Source of the DNA: Armatimonadota bacterium
Lineage (GTDB): Bacteria > Armatimonadota > Fervidibacteria > Fervidibacterales > Thermosaccharophagaceae
Direction: 5' to 3'
Assembly: GCA_025062195.1 (NCBI GenBank)
Contig: JANXAS010000003.1
Location: forward strand, 39,025 to 103,024
DNA length: 64,000 bases
Of the stretch, positions 11,433-22,368 are shown piece by piece; position 1 is the stretch's first letter; each line of letters begins with the position of its first letter. Below the pieces are notes generated by a model. That model had not been told where the DNA came from. It saw only the letters and a list, made by a program, of their open reading frames with translations, and did not search any database. The position numbers and the translations under genes were made by a program.

Positions 11433-11507
11433 GGGGGCGTAGCTCAGTGGGAGAGCGCTGGAATCGCACTCCAGAGGTCAGGGGTTCAAATCCCCTCGCC
11501 TCCACCA
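11433..11507 (+). tRNA. tRNA-Ala (anticodon CGC), CCA encoded
   Basis: Cloverleaf: acceptor GGGGGCG/CGCCTCC, anticodon stem CTGGA-ATCGCAC-TCCAG, T-arm AGGGG-TTCAAAT-CCCCT, discriminator A + CCA. Confidence 0.95.
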
Positions 11508-11553
11508 AGTTGTCCGTTTGAGACCTCAACACCCTCAAGAAGCGTGGTAGCGG

Positions 11554-14100
11554 ATGGACAGCAAAAAGACCTCTATTCGTCATGCTGATTTAATCGCCGT
11601 CGTTTTACTTGTAGTGCTGTCTGTCCTCTTTCATTGGCGCTACATCATCGGCGGTAAGGTCATGCTTCCCGAAGCCCTTACGGTGCTATGCGGTGTGCCG
11701 GCGGAGTTAAGCAAAACTGTGCGTTGGGATGCCCTTCAATGGGATAGCGCCGCTCAATATTTGCCGTGGAGGCATGTTGCCGAGAAAATGCTGCGGCAAA
11801 ATACTATCCCCCTTTGGAACGCACATCAAGGTTGTGGTATGCCGCTGCTCGCCAACCCGCAGGTGGGTGTCTTCTATCCGTTGAATTTGTTGTTCTGGCT
11901 TCTTAAAGACGAGGTTGCTATAAATTGGTCAGCATTTTTGCACACTGTGATAGCTGTGCTTTCTGCATACTGGCTTGCAAGGGTGATTGGGCTCTCGCCC
12001 GTTGCAAGTGTTGCCAGCTCTATTTCATACGCATTCAGCGCCCCGCTCATCACTTGGCAAATGCTTCCTCCAGCCTTTAACACTATGTGTTGGTTGCCAT
12101 TCGCTATAGCGTGCATCGCCTTATATTTGCAGCAGCCAAGCCCGTTCAAATTAACGTGCATCTCCATTGCGTGTGTCATGCTCATCTTGAGTGGTCACCC
12201 ACAGATTTGCATATACTCGTTCATCGCCATGGCTGTAACTTCGCTGCTAATTTGCGCTGTCCTTAGCGAGCGTGTTGGGGTCGGTTCGCTTATGATGCAT
12301 CTTCTTCTCATCATCCTTTCAATCACCCTTGCTATATTCATTAGCGCCGTGCAACTCCTTACGACGCTTGAGCTTGCGATGTATTCTCACCGCTCCGGAA
12401 AGCCAACATGGGACAGCTACCTTTGGTTCTCCTCAAGAGGGATGCGCGTTGAGGACTTTGTTATGCTCATACTGCCATATGCTTGGGGCATGCCGCAGCT
12501 TGACAGCTATATTGGTAAGGAAAACTTCGCCGACTACTGTCCATATGTTGGTGTTATTGCCATCCTGTTTGCTGTTATCGCGAGCCTGCCCACACGAAAC
12601 GGCGTTAACAAATCAAAGCGCTATAGCATTGCGGTTGTAATGGGTGCCTGCCTCGCCATTGTTGGCTTCCTCTTAGCCACCGGAAGCCCGTTCAACATTC
12701 CGTTCTACTTCATCCTACCCGGCTTTGCTCAGATTGGCACCCCGACAAGGGCGTGGTTTATGAGCGCGCTCGGATTGGCTATGCTATGTGGTGTTGGAAT
12801 TGATCGGCTTTTGGAACAGAATAATAGGGTGCCATCGTTTTTAGTGGCTCTGTTCGTTGCATGCGCTGTCGGTTTGCTGATGGCAGTGGCGGCTTATCGT
12901 GCGCAGCTTTGCGGCACCGGATTTGGCAGCGAAGCAATGCAGCTTGTCCACTTGAATTTGGGTGTTGTTTTTGCGCTCTGTGTTGTTGGTCTCGTCTCGC
13001 TTTTCCTATCTTGTTTTCCACAGGTGAAGCGACTGACTCATGCAATAGTTGCCCCTATAATAGTTGAGCTTCTTCTTTTTGGCTATGGCTATAATCAAGC
13101 CTTAAGCCGTCAGGAAGCGCGCTCTCTACTTGATGTCACACTTAAAGCGATCCATGGAAGTATGTCCTATGATACAGCGGACTCGTTTCGTGTGTTGCCG
13201 GTGAGTGTAAGATGGAGGTTGCGCGCCATTCCGGGACAGCCAAATTATGCTCGGGGGATTGGTGATCCGAAAGTCTACGACGAATGGCTCAGGAGACATA
13301 AGTTGCCGGATGCCCTCCTTCCGCCAAACCTTATAAGCCTTGTTGGGTTATCCGACCCGCAGGCGTATGATTCACTCATGCTGCGAAGTTACAAGGCGTT
13401 GATGGAAGCTGTTGAGGGTGCTCATCCGTGTCCACCCGAGAATGGGAATATGGTTCTGCTACGCAATGTCAAATCATCGCTGCTAAGGCATATTTCAGTC
13501 CGTTACATAATTGTGCGAGAGCCGTCTCAAGCCACTGGCGCTCGGTGCAAGATGTTGAAGCAGATTGGGAACATGTGGCTGTGCGAAATTGAGGGTTCGT
13601 TGGAAAGAGCGTGGGTGCCAAAGCGCATTGTAAAGTGTGTAGATGGCGAAAAAGCCCTCGCCGTTCTCAAGAGGCTGTCTTGCAGCGATGAAATGCGAAC
13701 AGGTGCGCTGGCTGTTGTGACATGTCGGGATGATTCATCCAAGCTGCTGGCCGATGGTTGGCTCAAGTGCTCAATATATTCTGATGAAGGCGTCGCCGTG
13801 AGAATTGATTGCTATGGTGTTGGTGGTGTTGTGCTCGTCCTGAATGATACCTTCTATCCTGGGTGGAGAGCGTGGCTTTCATTCAGAAAGAAGCAACTTG
13901 AGCTGCCGGTGCTCACTGCACAGTATGCTCTGCGCTGCGTGCCAATCCCAAAATTCACAGAGCCGATGCAGTTGGAAATAAAATTTGCTTACCTGCCCAC
14001 ATCCTACTTAATCGGTTCGTTCGTCTCAGCCTCTTCTTTCTCTGCACTTATAGGGTTGCTGTTCTTTGCGCTCCTGCGTAAACGCTCAATCAGGCACTGA
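11554..14100 (+). CDS. YfhO-family multi-TM membrane protein
   Basis: Many TM segments, WDALQWDSAAQYLPWRHVAEKMLRQNTIPLWNAHQGCGMPLLANPQVGVFYPLNLLFW and DTFYPGWRAWL near the C-terminus. Confidence 0.8.
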   Translation: MDSKKTSIRHADLIAVVLLVVLSVLFHWRYIIGGKVMLPEALTVLCGVPAELSKTVRWDALQWDSAAQYLPWRHVAEKMLRQNTIPLWNAHQGCGMPLLANPQVGVFYPLNLLFWLLKDEVAINWSAFLHTVIAVLSAYWLARVIGLSPVASVASSISYAFSAPLITWQMLPPAFNTMCWLPFAIACIALYLQQPSPFKLTCISIACVMLILSGHPQICIYSFIAMAVTSLLICAVLSERVGVGSLMMHLLLIILSITLAIFISAVQLLTTLELAMYSHRSGKPTWDSYLWFSSRGMRVEDFVMLILPYAWGMPQLDSYIGKENFADYCPYVGVIAILFAVIASLPTRNGVNKSKRYSIAVVMGACLAIVGFLLATGSPFNIPFYFILPGFAQIGTPTRAWFMSALGLAMLCGVGIDRLLEQNNRVPSFLVALFVACAVGLLMAVAAYRAQLCGTGFGSEAMQLVHLNLGVVFALCVVGLVSLFLSCFPQVKRLTHAIVAPIIVELLLFGYGYNQALSRQEARSLLDVTLKAIHGSMSYDTADSFRVLPVSVRWRLRAIPGQPNYARGIGDPKVYDEWLRRHKLPDALLPPNLISLVGLSDPQAYDSLMLRSYKALMEAVEGAHPCPPENGNMVLLRNVKSSLLRHISVRYIIVREPSQATGARCKMLKQIGNMWLCEIEGSLERAWVPKRIVKCVDGEKALAVLKRLSCSDEMRTGALAVVTCRDDSSKLLADGWLKCSIYSDEGVAVRIDCYGVGGVVLVLNDTFYPGWRAWLSFRKKQLELPVLTAQYALRCVPIPKFTEPMQLEIKFAYLPTSYLIGSFVSASSFSALIGLLFFALLRKRSIRH

Positions 14101-14351
14101 GCCTCCTTAGACAACTCAAGAGAGTCAGCATCAAACATTGAGGCGACTTCAGCAAGCAGCATTGCTTTTACATACTCTGGCAGGCTGTGGTCAAGCACCA
14201 CAATCCACTTGCCCCTGTATCGTCCCGCACCACCTTTTCCAGAAAACTTTCCCTTAAGTATGCGCACACCGAGCTTGCAAAGAGCACCCTCAAGTTCCTC
14301 GCATAGCTTTGCTGCCTGTTCCTTTTGCATCGTGAGCTTCAATGTGCGCAT
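14004..14351 (-). CDS. Hypothetical 115-aa protein
   Basis: Coding-like composition; converges on and overlaps the YfhO-like gene tail by 97 nt. Confidence 0.55.
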   Translation of the reverse strand: MRTLKLTMQKEQAAKLCEELEGALCKLGVRILKGKFSGKGGAGRYRGKWIVVLDHSLPEYVKAMLLAEVASMFDADSLELSKEAQCLIERLRRSAKNSNPISAEKEEAETNEPIK

Positions 14352-14428
14352 AAGGCTGTGCCCCCAACAAATTGGGCTGCATACTATAAAGCCAGCCTGA
14401 CAAATAGTTCATAAGTGCGCAAGTATAA

Positions 14429-15394
14429 TTAGCGTTTGCGCCCTATCGTCCTCTTGGCAGTCTCAGCGATGTTATCTGCGGTCAAACCATAGTAGCGCAA
14501 GAGGTCATCAGGATCGCCAGAGCGTGAATATGTATCTCCGAGATTGACGAAGCCAATTGGCACGGGGTATCTCTCCGCAGCAGCCATTGCAACAACGCTT
14601 CCAAGCCCACCATATGCGAAATGCTCTTCAGCAACAACTATTGCGCCAGTATCCCTTGCAGCCTCTTCAATTGCGTAGGCGTCAATTGGCTTAACAGTGT
14701 GCATATCCAGCACTCGTGCACTAATCCCATCTTGCTCAAGCAGGTGGGCAGCTTCAAGTGCGGCTGCAACCATTATCCCGTTGGCTATGAGCGTAACATC
14801 CCTGCCGTCGCGAAGCTTATTTGCCTTGCCTATGGTGAAGTTGCACCCATCGGTGTAAACGATCGGGACTTCTGGGCGACCAACTCGTATGTAGACCGGA
14901 CCATTATGGTAGATTGCCGCTCTAACCGCTTCCCTTGTTTCAACTTCATCTGCAGGCACTATGACAACGAAGCCACCCAGCGCACATGCAAGTGCCACAT
15001 CCTCAACGCCCATCTGTGAAGGACCATCTTGACCGATGCTTATACCGGCATGGCTCCCGACAAGCTTGACATTCATCCTTGGATATGCAACTGACATGCG
15101 CAGTTGATCAAAAGCGTTGCACATAAGGAAGCAGGCAAAGCTCGCCACAACCGGTATCTTGCCGCACGCAGCCATTCCACCAGCAACACCAACCATGTTT
15201 GATTCGGCGATCCCGAAGTTGAAGAAGCGTTCCGGGAAGCGCTTCGCGAAGTGCTCTGTGCGAGTTGAATTGTTCACATCGCCGTCTATGACTACGATGT
15301 TTGGCACTTCCTCCCCAAGCTCAGCGAGGGCTCTTCCAAATGCTTCCCTTGTTGAGAGACCAAGCTTTAATCCAATTCTCCTTCCCAGCTCCAT
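14429..15394 (-). CDS. Transketolase, C-terminal subunit
   Basis: FNFGIAESNMVGVAGGMAACGKIPVVASFACF, VVAEEHFAYGGLGSVVA. Confidence 0.93.
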   Translation of the reverse strand: MELGRRIGLKLGLSTREAFGRALAELGEEVPNIVVIDGDVNNSTRTEHFAKRFPERFFNFGIAESNMVGVAGGMAACGKIPVVASFACFLMCNAFDQLRMSVAYPRMNVKLVGSHAGISIGQDGPSQMGVEDVALACALGGFVVIVPADEVETREAVRAAIYHNGPVYIRVGRPEVPIVYTDGCNFTIGKANKLRDGRDVTLIANGIMVAAALEAAHLLEQDGISARVLDMHTVKPIDAYAIEEAARDTGAIVVAEEHFAYGGLGSVVAMAAAERYPVPIGFVNLGDTYSRSGDPDDLLRYYGLTADNIAETAKRTIGRKR

Positions 15395-16239
15395 CCCAAT
15401 TCCTCCAATGCCCTTTTGGCTTCATCAATTTTTATCGCACGCCCATGCATGTCACTTCTGTGCTCAAGGAATGAAACACCCTTGCCCTTAATGGTGTGAG
15501 CGATAATGACTGTCGGAGTGCCCTTAATAGGCTTGCTCTTTGCAAGCCTTAATGCGCTCAGCACCTGTTCAAGGTCATGTCCGTCTATTTCCTGCACATG
15601 CCAACCAAATGCGCGCCACTTATCGGCGAATGGGCGATAGTCCATGACATCAAACACGCAACCTGTCTGCTGATACTTATTGTGGTCAACGATACATGTC
15701 AAGTTATCCACCTTGAAATGCTTTGCAGCCATTGCAGCCTCCCAAACTTGTCCCTCGTCGCACTCGCCATCGCCAACCATTGTGAAGACATGATAGTCTC
15801 TTCCATCAAGGCGAGCAGCGAGAGCATGTCCTAAACCGATTGAGAGTCCTTGCCCAAGTGAGCCTGTGGATGCCTCAATTCCTGGAAGAGCGCGCATGTT
15901 CGGGTGACCTTCAAGTGGGCTTCCGAGCTGACGAAGCGTCTTGAGTTGCTCAACTGGGAAGTAACCGGCTTCGGCAAGAACAGCATAGAGTGCTGGGCAG
16001 CCATGCCCTTTGCTCAAAATGAATCTGTCTCTATCTTCCCAGTATGGGTTGGATGGGTCGTAGCGCAATATGCCGCCAAAGTAAAGGGCAACAACCACTT
16101 CAACCATTGAGAGGGCAGTTGTTGGATGCCCTGAGCCTGCCAGAGTCGTCATCACAATGATATGCTTGCGAATGAGCCTCGCCTTTTCCCTCAACTGCTC
16201 AATGCCCAATGCTGGTGCGACTGCCATAGCACATTCCAC
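15367..16239 (-). CDS. Transketolase, N-terminal subunit
   Basis: GHPTTALSMVEVVVALYF, LSKGHGCPALYAVLAEAGYF, TMVGDGECDEGQVWEAAM; overlaps the C-terminal subunit gene by 28 nt. Confidence 0.93.
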   Translation of the reverse strand: MECAMAVAPALGIEQLREKARLIRKHIIVMTTLAGSGHPTTALSMVEVVVALYFGGILRYDPSNPYWEDRDRFILSKGHGCPALYAVLAEAGYFPVEQLKTLRQLGSPLEGHPNMRALPGIEASTGSLGQGLSIGLGHALAARLDGRDYHVFTMVGDGECDEGQVWEAAMAAKHFKVDNLTCIVDHNKYQQTGCVFDVMDYRPFADKWRAFGWHVQEIDGHDLEQVLSALRLAKSKPIKGTPTVIIAHTIKGKGVSFLEHRSDMHGRAIKIDEAKRALEELGWSWEGELD

Positions 16240-16578
16240 CCCTCGCTCAATCGCTGCTATCTTATGGGTCGTCTGCTATGCTTAAGGACACTCACCGCTT
16301 ATTAGTTGCAAGCCGCACATACGACAGTGTAGCGTAAGGGCGCACCAATATAGCCATGCCATTGAAGCACCATCGCCAGCTATGCTTACTGACAACGTTT
16401 TGAGCGGCACAACAGCATGCCCGATTTCTTTTGGCGCATTTTGCGCGCCCATACGGTTTGCAAACCGTCAACCCGCCGTTTGCGTCTCGCTCACAGTTTG
16501 ATTTTTGCCAACAATTTTGCAATACCAAGCAGCGCATCATTGCAATCGGATAATAAACATAGCCTATGTTTATGAGGT

Positions 16579-17028
16579 TCAAAATTGCCTCTTGCTGTCA
16601 AGGAGCAAAGTCACCGGTCCATTGTTATCTATCCTGACAACCATCCTCGCTCCGAACATCCCGTGAGCCACCTTTACGCCCTCTTTTTTCAGGGCGCTTA
16701 TGAATGCCTCATAAAGAGGCTGTGCTAACTCCGGCGGTGCAGCCTCAGTAAAGCTTGGTCGGCGACCCTTCCTGCAATCGCCATAGAGTGTGAAGTTGGA
16801 AACAACGAGCACTTCGCCATTGGTGTCAAGCACCGAGAGGTTGAGTCTCCCAGAGTCATCCTCAAAGACTCGCAGGTGCGCAACTTTGCCCGCAAGGTAG
16901 TGGGCATCCGCTTCCTCATCCTCAACTCCGATGCCAAGCAAAACTGCTAAGCCATCTCCCACTGACGCTATCACATTCCCATCAACCTCAACATGCGCGT
17001 ATTTTATGCGCTGCACTACTGCCCGCAC
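16579..17028 (-). CDS. dtd: D-aminoacyl-tRNA deacylase
   Basis: [63 protein letters not shown]. Confidence 0.95.
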   Translation of the reverse strand: MRAVVQRIKYAHVEVDGNVIASVGDGLAVLLGIGVEDEEADAHYLAGKVAHLRVFEDDSGRLNLSVLDTNGEVLVVSNFTLYGDCRKGRRPSFTEAAPPELAQPLYEAFISALKKEGVKVAHGMFGARMVVRIDNNGPVTLLLDSKRQF

Positions 17029-17057
17029 TTTCGTTCACCCTTCCCCAAAATTATGGT

Positions 17058-18548
17058 TTAAAGTTCATTGTGCGCCATCTCAATTGCGGCTATAAGTGCC
17101 ATTGCCTTGTTCAATGTCTCCTCATATTCGCGCTGCGGTATTGAGTCCGAAACTATGCCAGCGCCAGCTTGAACATATGCGTCATTGCCCTTCATCACGA
17201 TTGTGCGAATCGTTATCGCCGTGTCCATATTCCCCGAGAAGCTAAAATAGCCAACAGCACCCGCATATGGGCCGCGCCTTGTCGGCTCAAGCTCCTCAAT
17301 TATCTCCATAGCTCTCACCTTTGGAGCGCCAGAGACAGTCCCGGCTGGAAATGAAGCCCTGAGCAAATCGTAGGGTGTATAGCGTTCATCAAGTTCTCCC
17401 TCAACCGTTGAATATATGTGCATGACATGTGAATAACGCTCAACCTGCATTAACTCCGTCACCTTGACGCTGCCTGTTTTGCAAACACGCCCAATGTCGT
17501 TTCGCCCGAGGTCAACGAGCATTATATGTTCGGCACGCTCCTTCTCATCTCTTAACAACTCCGTTTCAAGGCGCTTATCTTCCTCGGGTGTTTTACCGCG
17601 CCGCCTTGTTCCAGCTAACGGTCTTGTGCGCACGTGCCCGTCAATGCATGTGACGAGTATTTCAGGTGATGAGCCTATAAGATGCAGGTCTCCGAAGGTC
17701 AGATAGAACATGTATGGCGATGGATTGATTGAACGCAGCGCACGGTAGATATTAAAGCTGTCAACGCTCACCTTCGTTTGTAGGCGCTGAGAGAGCACAA
17801 CCTGGATGCAATCTCCTGCGGCAATATACTCCTTAGCTCTCCTGACGATGTCCAAGAAGTAATCACGGCTCATGTTTGAAGTGATGTTTAGATGAGAGGT
17901 TTTCGGCTGCGTTAAGGATTTTGGCAAATTGAGTTGTCCCCCACTCAATACCTTGAGCGTTTCCTCAATCCTTATAATGGCACTTTCATATGCGGCTTTT
18001 GGATCGCCCTCAACATAGGCATTAACGAGCACCCTCATCTTTCGCATCACATGGTCAAAGATAATGACGGTGTCAGCAAGCATGAAATAGCAATCCGGGA
18101 GCTGCAGGTCATCCTCAGCCAGCTCCGGTAGGTGCTCAAAGAACCTGACCATATCATAAGCTATGTAACCAACAGCACCACCACAGAATCGCGGCAACCC
18201 CGGCAACGAGGCGAATTTGAACTCGCTCATCATGCTTTGAAGGACATGCAAAGGGTCTTCACCGCTCTTTAGGTGCCTCTCAGTAACTGTCTCGCCACGC
18301 TCAATTCGCACAAGGTCACCCTTGCTTGAAAGGCACATTAGCGGTTTGGTCCCGAGAAAGGAGTAGCGAGCGATTATTTCACCGCCTTCAACGCTCTCAA
18401 GGAGGAATGAATAAGGTCCTTTGCGCAACTTCAAAAATGCCGACACGGGCGTCTCCAAATCGGCAAGCATCTCGCCATACACCGGGATCAAATTTCCATA
18501 TGAAGATAGCTCAATGAACTCGCTCAATGTTGGTCTGATGACACCCAT
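17058..18548 (-). CDS. trpE: Anthranilate synthase component I
   Basis: [79 protein letters not shown]; start refined to [11 protein letters not shown]. Confidence 0.95.
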   Translation of the reverse strand: MGVIRPTLSEFIELSSYGNLIPVYGEMLADLETPVSAFLKLRKGPYSFLLESVEGGEIIARYSFLGTKPLMCLSSKGDLVRIERGETVTERHLKSGEDPLHVLQSMMSEFKFASLPGLPRFCGGAVGYIAYDMVRFFEHLPELAEDDLQLPDCYFMLADTVIIFDHVMRKMRVLVNAYVEGDPKAAYESAIIRIEETLKVLSGGQLNLPKSLTQPKTSHLNITSNMSRDYFLDIVRRAKEYIAAGDCIQVVLSQRLQTKVSVDSFNIYRALRSINPSPYMFYLTFGDLHLIGSSPEILVTCIDGHVRTRPLAGTRRRGKTPEEDKRLETELLRDEKERAEHIMLVDLGRNDIGRVCKTGSVKVTELMQVERYSHVMHIYSTVEGELDERYTPYDLLRASFPAGTVSGAPKVRAMEIIEELEPTRRGPYAGAVGYFSFSGNMDTAITIRTIVMKGNDAYVQAGAGIVSDSIPQREYEETLNKAMALIAAIEMAHNEL

Positions 18549-18691
18549 CACTCTGCACCTCAAATTTTGTTCGTATGAAAGTCCGCTTGTTACAGTGTGC
18601 AGCCAAACTAACAATTTAATGGTTGAGCCTCGCTATTAGCATAACGGCATAAAATATCGCTGGCAACATTAAAACGGGTGATGTCGCTGCG

Positions 18692-19315
18692 ATGGCGGAT
18701 GAGCATAAACGCTCAAAGGCTCATTTTAGAAGGCTCGTCAAAGAAAGGTTTAGAACGCTGTCAGTTGGCGATAGGGAGAGGCTCAGCAAATTGATCTGTC
18801 AGCGCTCATTGCACCTGCTGCGTTCAATCGGCGCACATACAGTCATGCTATATGTCCCGATGCATGATGAGGTGGATGTTGAGCCGCTCATAAGGAGCTT
18901 ACTCGGTGAGGGTGTGAGGGTGTGTCTTCCTCGCATTGAAAAGCCCCTGTGTAAAGTCACGCCGAGGCTTATCTCTTCATTTGATGAACAAATTGCAATT
19001 GGCACTTTTGGCATAAGGGAGCCAAAGGAAGAATGCCAAGTTGTGCCATTAGACGAGATAGAGGTTGTCATAGTGCCGGGCAGAGCGTTTGACGAGCAGT
19101 GCAAACGCATCGGGAGGGGTGGCGGATATTATGACCGCTTTTTGTGTGAGCTGCCTGAAACAGCATGCTCAATTGGGGTTGCGTTTGAGTTTCAAGTGTT
19201 TGATTCAATCCCGGCTGACGAAAACGACATCTCGGTTGATTGCATCATCACCGAGAGGCGGATAATTTTTTCGGAGCGCTTCGTGAGGCGATTTGGCGCA
19301 TGCATTAGTTGGTGA
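18692..19315 (+). CDS. 5-formyltetrahydrofolate cyclo-ligase family protein
   Basis: VMLYVPMHDEVDVEPLIRSLL, VVIVPGRAFDEQCKRIGRGGGYYDRFL. Confidence 0.9.
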   Translation: MADEHKRSKAHFRRLVKERFRTLSVGDRERLSKLICQRSLHLLRSIGAHTVMLYVPMHDEVDVEPLIRSLLGEGVRVCLPRIEKPLCKVTPRLISSFDEQIAIGTFGIREPKEECQVVPLDEIEVVIVPGRAFDEQCKRIGRGGGYYDRFLCELPETACSIGVAFEFQVFDSIPADENDISVDCIITERRIIFSERFVRRFGACISW

Positions 19316-19333
19316 AGACGGTTTTGGTTAATG

Positions 19334-20776
19334 TCATGGGGCGCTTTGTTGGATAGCAACTTTACCCCTCCGTTCAATCACGCCGGTGATGCCAATTGAA
19401 GCGAGCATGATTAGCCACGGCTCTGCAACTGCTCTAAATCTTGGTTCAAGCTGTGGACCCGGAGTGAGAAGCAGATAGAGTGATATGGCGATGCAGATGA
19501 GGCAGATTGTTCTTGCGATGTCCCTGCGCACAATATACACTTTAATAGTGCCAAGAGCTATGCCCTCAATTAGCAATGTGAAGATGAGGCTGTAAAACCA
19601 AAGCAGCTTAGCTCCGAGGGGCAATGGTTTTAGGCGTTCATTCCATGCAAGGGAGATTGCCGTGCCCACCTTTCCATCATTGAGAAGCCTCATCAATCTT
19701 TCCCTTATCGGCTCATCAAACACTTTTCCCTCAACTCCGGAAAACTTCGCAAGCACATCTCTAATTGGTATGGTCATGAAAAGGTAATGCATAAAGCCCT
19801 CGGCGTGCACCAGGACGGTTTCAGTCGGGTGTTGCCTTACTATCTCTTTGGCGCGCCTCATCAACGCCATAGTGTTCCTTGGGTCTTGTATTGCTGGCTG
19901 CCATATATCCTCTGCGTCCTCAGCTTTGAACGGGCGCATCCCATCAAAGTCGGATATGGATTCATTGAACAGCCGAACTTGTGCTTGCTCAAGTGATAAG
20001 CCGGTTGCACGAGAGAGCACCGAGGCGGCATTGTAATAAGCAAATGCAATGTGATGCCCTGTGCAAAGGAAGAGCATTTTGAAGGCAATGAAGTTGCGAA
20101 TGAGCCATGGCACAATCGGCAGCAGTGACGAAACAGCGAATTTGACCATTGCAAGAAGCCATTGCGATAAAGTGAGCCTGCGCATCGCTATAGCGAGCGC
20201 TATGAACCAAATGAACCATATCCCGATGCCAACGGGTCTTGTGAGCGTAGCCAAGCCGAGCATCAAGCCACAAGTCATGATTGCAAGCGAGCGATGATGC
20301 GTAATGGCTTTTAAGCCGGAGAGCGTTGCTGCCAAGATGAAGAAGACAAAGAGTGTTTCTGTCAGCATCCTTTGACACTGGAATATGGGCAACGGCGCTA
20401 TGGCATATGCGAGTGAGGCGATAATGCCTGCCTGATTTGATGCGCTGCTCGCTATGGCATATATGAATGTGGTATTGAGGGCATCAATGAAGTTCTGGGC
20501 GAGTATGACCGCTATTGGATTTCTATCGGTGGCGCTATAGACTGACGCGATAAATAGAGGGTAGATTGGTGTGCGATGCGTGTCCAAAGTGAAAGGTGGC
20601 ATGCTGGACTGAGAGAATACACGATGTTCAATCAAATTGATGGCAAGCCTCTCGTAGCCATATGAATCGGGCGCGAGCACTTTCTCTCGCTGGTTAAACC
20701 ATGTGATTGTGATAGTGCATCTTATGATAAGTGAGAGCAATGCCATCAAGAGTGCGCTTGCGATTTTTCGTGCCAT
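19334..20776 (-). CDS. Membrane glycosyltransferase-like (GT39/ArnT-type) protein
   Basis: Multi-TM; N-terminal YERLAINLIEHRVFS...HRTPIYPLFIASVYS typical of dolichyl-P-mannose-type transferases. Confidence 0.65.
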   Translation of the reverse strand: MARKIASALLMALLSLIIRCTITITWFNQREKVLAPDSYGYERLAINLIEHRVFSQSSMPPFTLDTHRTPIYPLFIASVYSATDRNPIAVILAQNFIDALNTTFIYAIASSASNQAGIIASLAYAIAPLPIFQCQRMLTETLFVFFILAATLSGLKAITHHRSLAIMTCGLMLGLATLTRPVGIGIWFIWFIALAIAMRRLTLSQWLLAMVKFAVSSLLPIVPWLIRNFIAFKMLFLCTGHHIAFAYYNAASVLSRATGLSLEQAQVRLFNESISDFDGMRPFKAEDAEDIWQPAIQDPRNTMALMRRAKEIVRQHPTETVLVHAEGFMHYLFMTIPIRDVLAKFSGVEGKVFDEPIRERLMRLLNDGKVGTAISLAWNERLKPLPLGAKLLWFYSLIFTLLIEGIALGTIKVYIVRRDIARTICLICIAISLYLLLTPGPQLEPRFRAVAEPWLIMLASIGITGVIERRGKVAIQQSAP

Positions 20777-20893
20777 GATGATGCACCAGACTTTGCACTG
20801 CTAATTTGGGCACGGTCTGATTTGCTTCTTGTGTTCAATGAGTATGATGCGTCAATATAAAGATGTTCATTGGTTTGCGTTGTTTGGGGGTGG

Positions 20894-22345
20894 ATGCGCA
20901 GGATGGGCGATATTTTCATATACAACACGCTCACGCAGAGCAAGGAGAGGTTTGTGACGAGGGAACAAAATAAAGTCTACATGTATGTGTGCGGCATAAC
21001 GCCATATGATGCCCTCCATGTTGGGCATGCGAGAACATTCACAGTCTTTGATGTTATGCGCCGCTACTTGGAATATCGTGGCTATGAAGTCTTCCATGTG
21101 CAGAACATCACCGACATTGATGACAAGATAATCAACCGTGCAAGTGAACTAAACATATCTCCGGGCGAGCTTGTTCAGCGCCAAATTGCTGAGGCTGAAG
21201 AGGACTTGTGTGCTCTTGGGCTTTTGAAACCGCATGTTGAGCCGAGGGTGACAGAACACATTCCCGAGATAATCGAGATGGTGAGCACATTGATTGAGAA
21301 GGGTTATGCGTATCAGGTGGATGGCGATATCTACTTTGATGTTTCAAAGTTCCAGCGCTATGGGCAGCTGTCAAAGCAAGACTTAAGCTCGCTCATTGCT
21401 GGCGCAAGGGTTGAGGTTGACGAGCGACTTAAAAACCCGCTTGACTTTGCCCTGTGGAAGGCTGCCAAGCCGGGAGAGCCATGTTGGGATAGCCCCTGGG
21501 GGAAGGGTCGTCCCGGATGGCACATTGAGTGCAGCGCGATGTCGCTAAAGTATCTTGGGAGCGGTTTTGATATACACGGTGGCGCTCTTGACCTTGTTTT
21601 CCCACACCATGAAAATGAGATTGCCCAATCGGAGGCTTATACTGGTCAAAGCCCGTTTGTGCGTTATTGGGTGCACTCTGGACTTGTAACAGTTGGCGGA
21701 AAGAAGATGGCGAAGTCGCTCGGCAACTTCATTAGGTTGAGAGATGCCCTAAATGAACATGGCAAGGATGCGTTGCGCCTGGCATTTTTGAGCGTTCATT
21801 ACAGAAGCCCGATGGACTACACAGATGAGCGAATCAGGCAGGCAAAAGCAGCGCTTGAGCGAATAAGTGCTTTCCTTGCGACAGCTAATTCTCTGATGCG
21901 CCACCCTGCAATTGGCGAGACGAAAGACGAGCTTCTGGCGAAGCTTGTTAGTGAGCGTGAGCGCTTTGTGCTTTCATTCCACGAGGCGATGGAAGACGAC
22001 TTCAACACAGCTCAAGCCATCGGTGAGCTGTTTGAGTTTGTTAAAGCAGCAAACACGCTGCTCGTAGAGTTGTTGGCGTCACCATCAAACGCAGCTCGTG
22101 AAGAGGTTGCAAGGTGTGTTGCATCTTTAAGTGAAGCACTGCGCATATTGGGGATAGATGTGCAACCGGCTGCAGCCGGTTTTGGCGAGGTTGAGCGCCT
22201 GATTGAGCTTTTGATTGATGTCCGTCAGAGGCTACGCCAGAAAAGGGACTATGAACTTGCAGACATGATAAGGGAGCGAATGAAGGAGCTCGGCATAATA
22301 CTTGAGGACACACCTGCTGGGACGAGATGGAGAAGGGCTACATAA
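20894..22345 (+). CDS. cysS: Cysteinyl-tRNA synthetase
   Basis: YMYVCGITPYDALHVGHARTFTVFDV, GRPGWHIECSAM, KKMAKSLGNF. Confidence 0.97.
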   Translation: MRRMGDIFIYNTLTQSKERFVTREQNKVYMYVCGITPYDALHVGHARTFTVFDVMRRYLEYRGYEVFHVQNITDIDDKIINRASELNISPGELVQRQIAEAEEDLCALGLLKPHVEPRVTEHIPEIIEMVSTLIEKGYAYQVDGDIYFDVSKFQRYGQLSKQDLSSLIAGARVEVDERLKNPLDFALWKAAKPGEPCWDSPWGKGRPGWHIECSAMSLKYLGSGFDIHGGALDLVFPHHENEIAQSEAYTGQSPFVRYWVHSGLVTVGGKKMAKSLGNFIRLRDALNEHGKDALRLAFLSVHYRSPMDYTDERIRQAKAALERISAFLATANSLMRHPAIGETKDELLAKLVSERERFVLSFHEAMEDDFNTAQAIGELFEFVKAANTLLVELLASPSNAAREEVARCVASLSEALRILGIDVQPAAAGFGEVERLIELLIDVRQRLRQKRDYELADMIRERMKELGIILEDTPAGTRWRRAT

Positions 22346-22368
22346 AGCTGCAATGAAGGTGTGCGGTG

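Noticed and set aside
14429-16239. Split transketolase as an anomaly
   Set aside because: Separate N- and C-terminal transketolase subunits are well known in many bacteria and archaea.
16292-16582. 96-aa minus-strand ORF after dtd
   Set aside because: Cys/Arg-rich, no motif, overlaps the dtd stop, includes the perfect palindrome; likely non-coding spacer.
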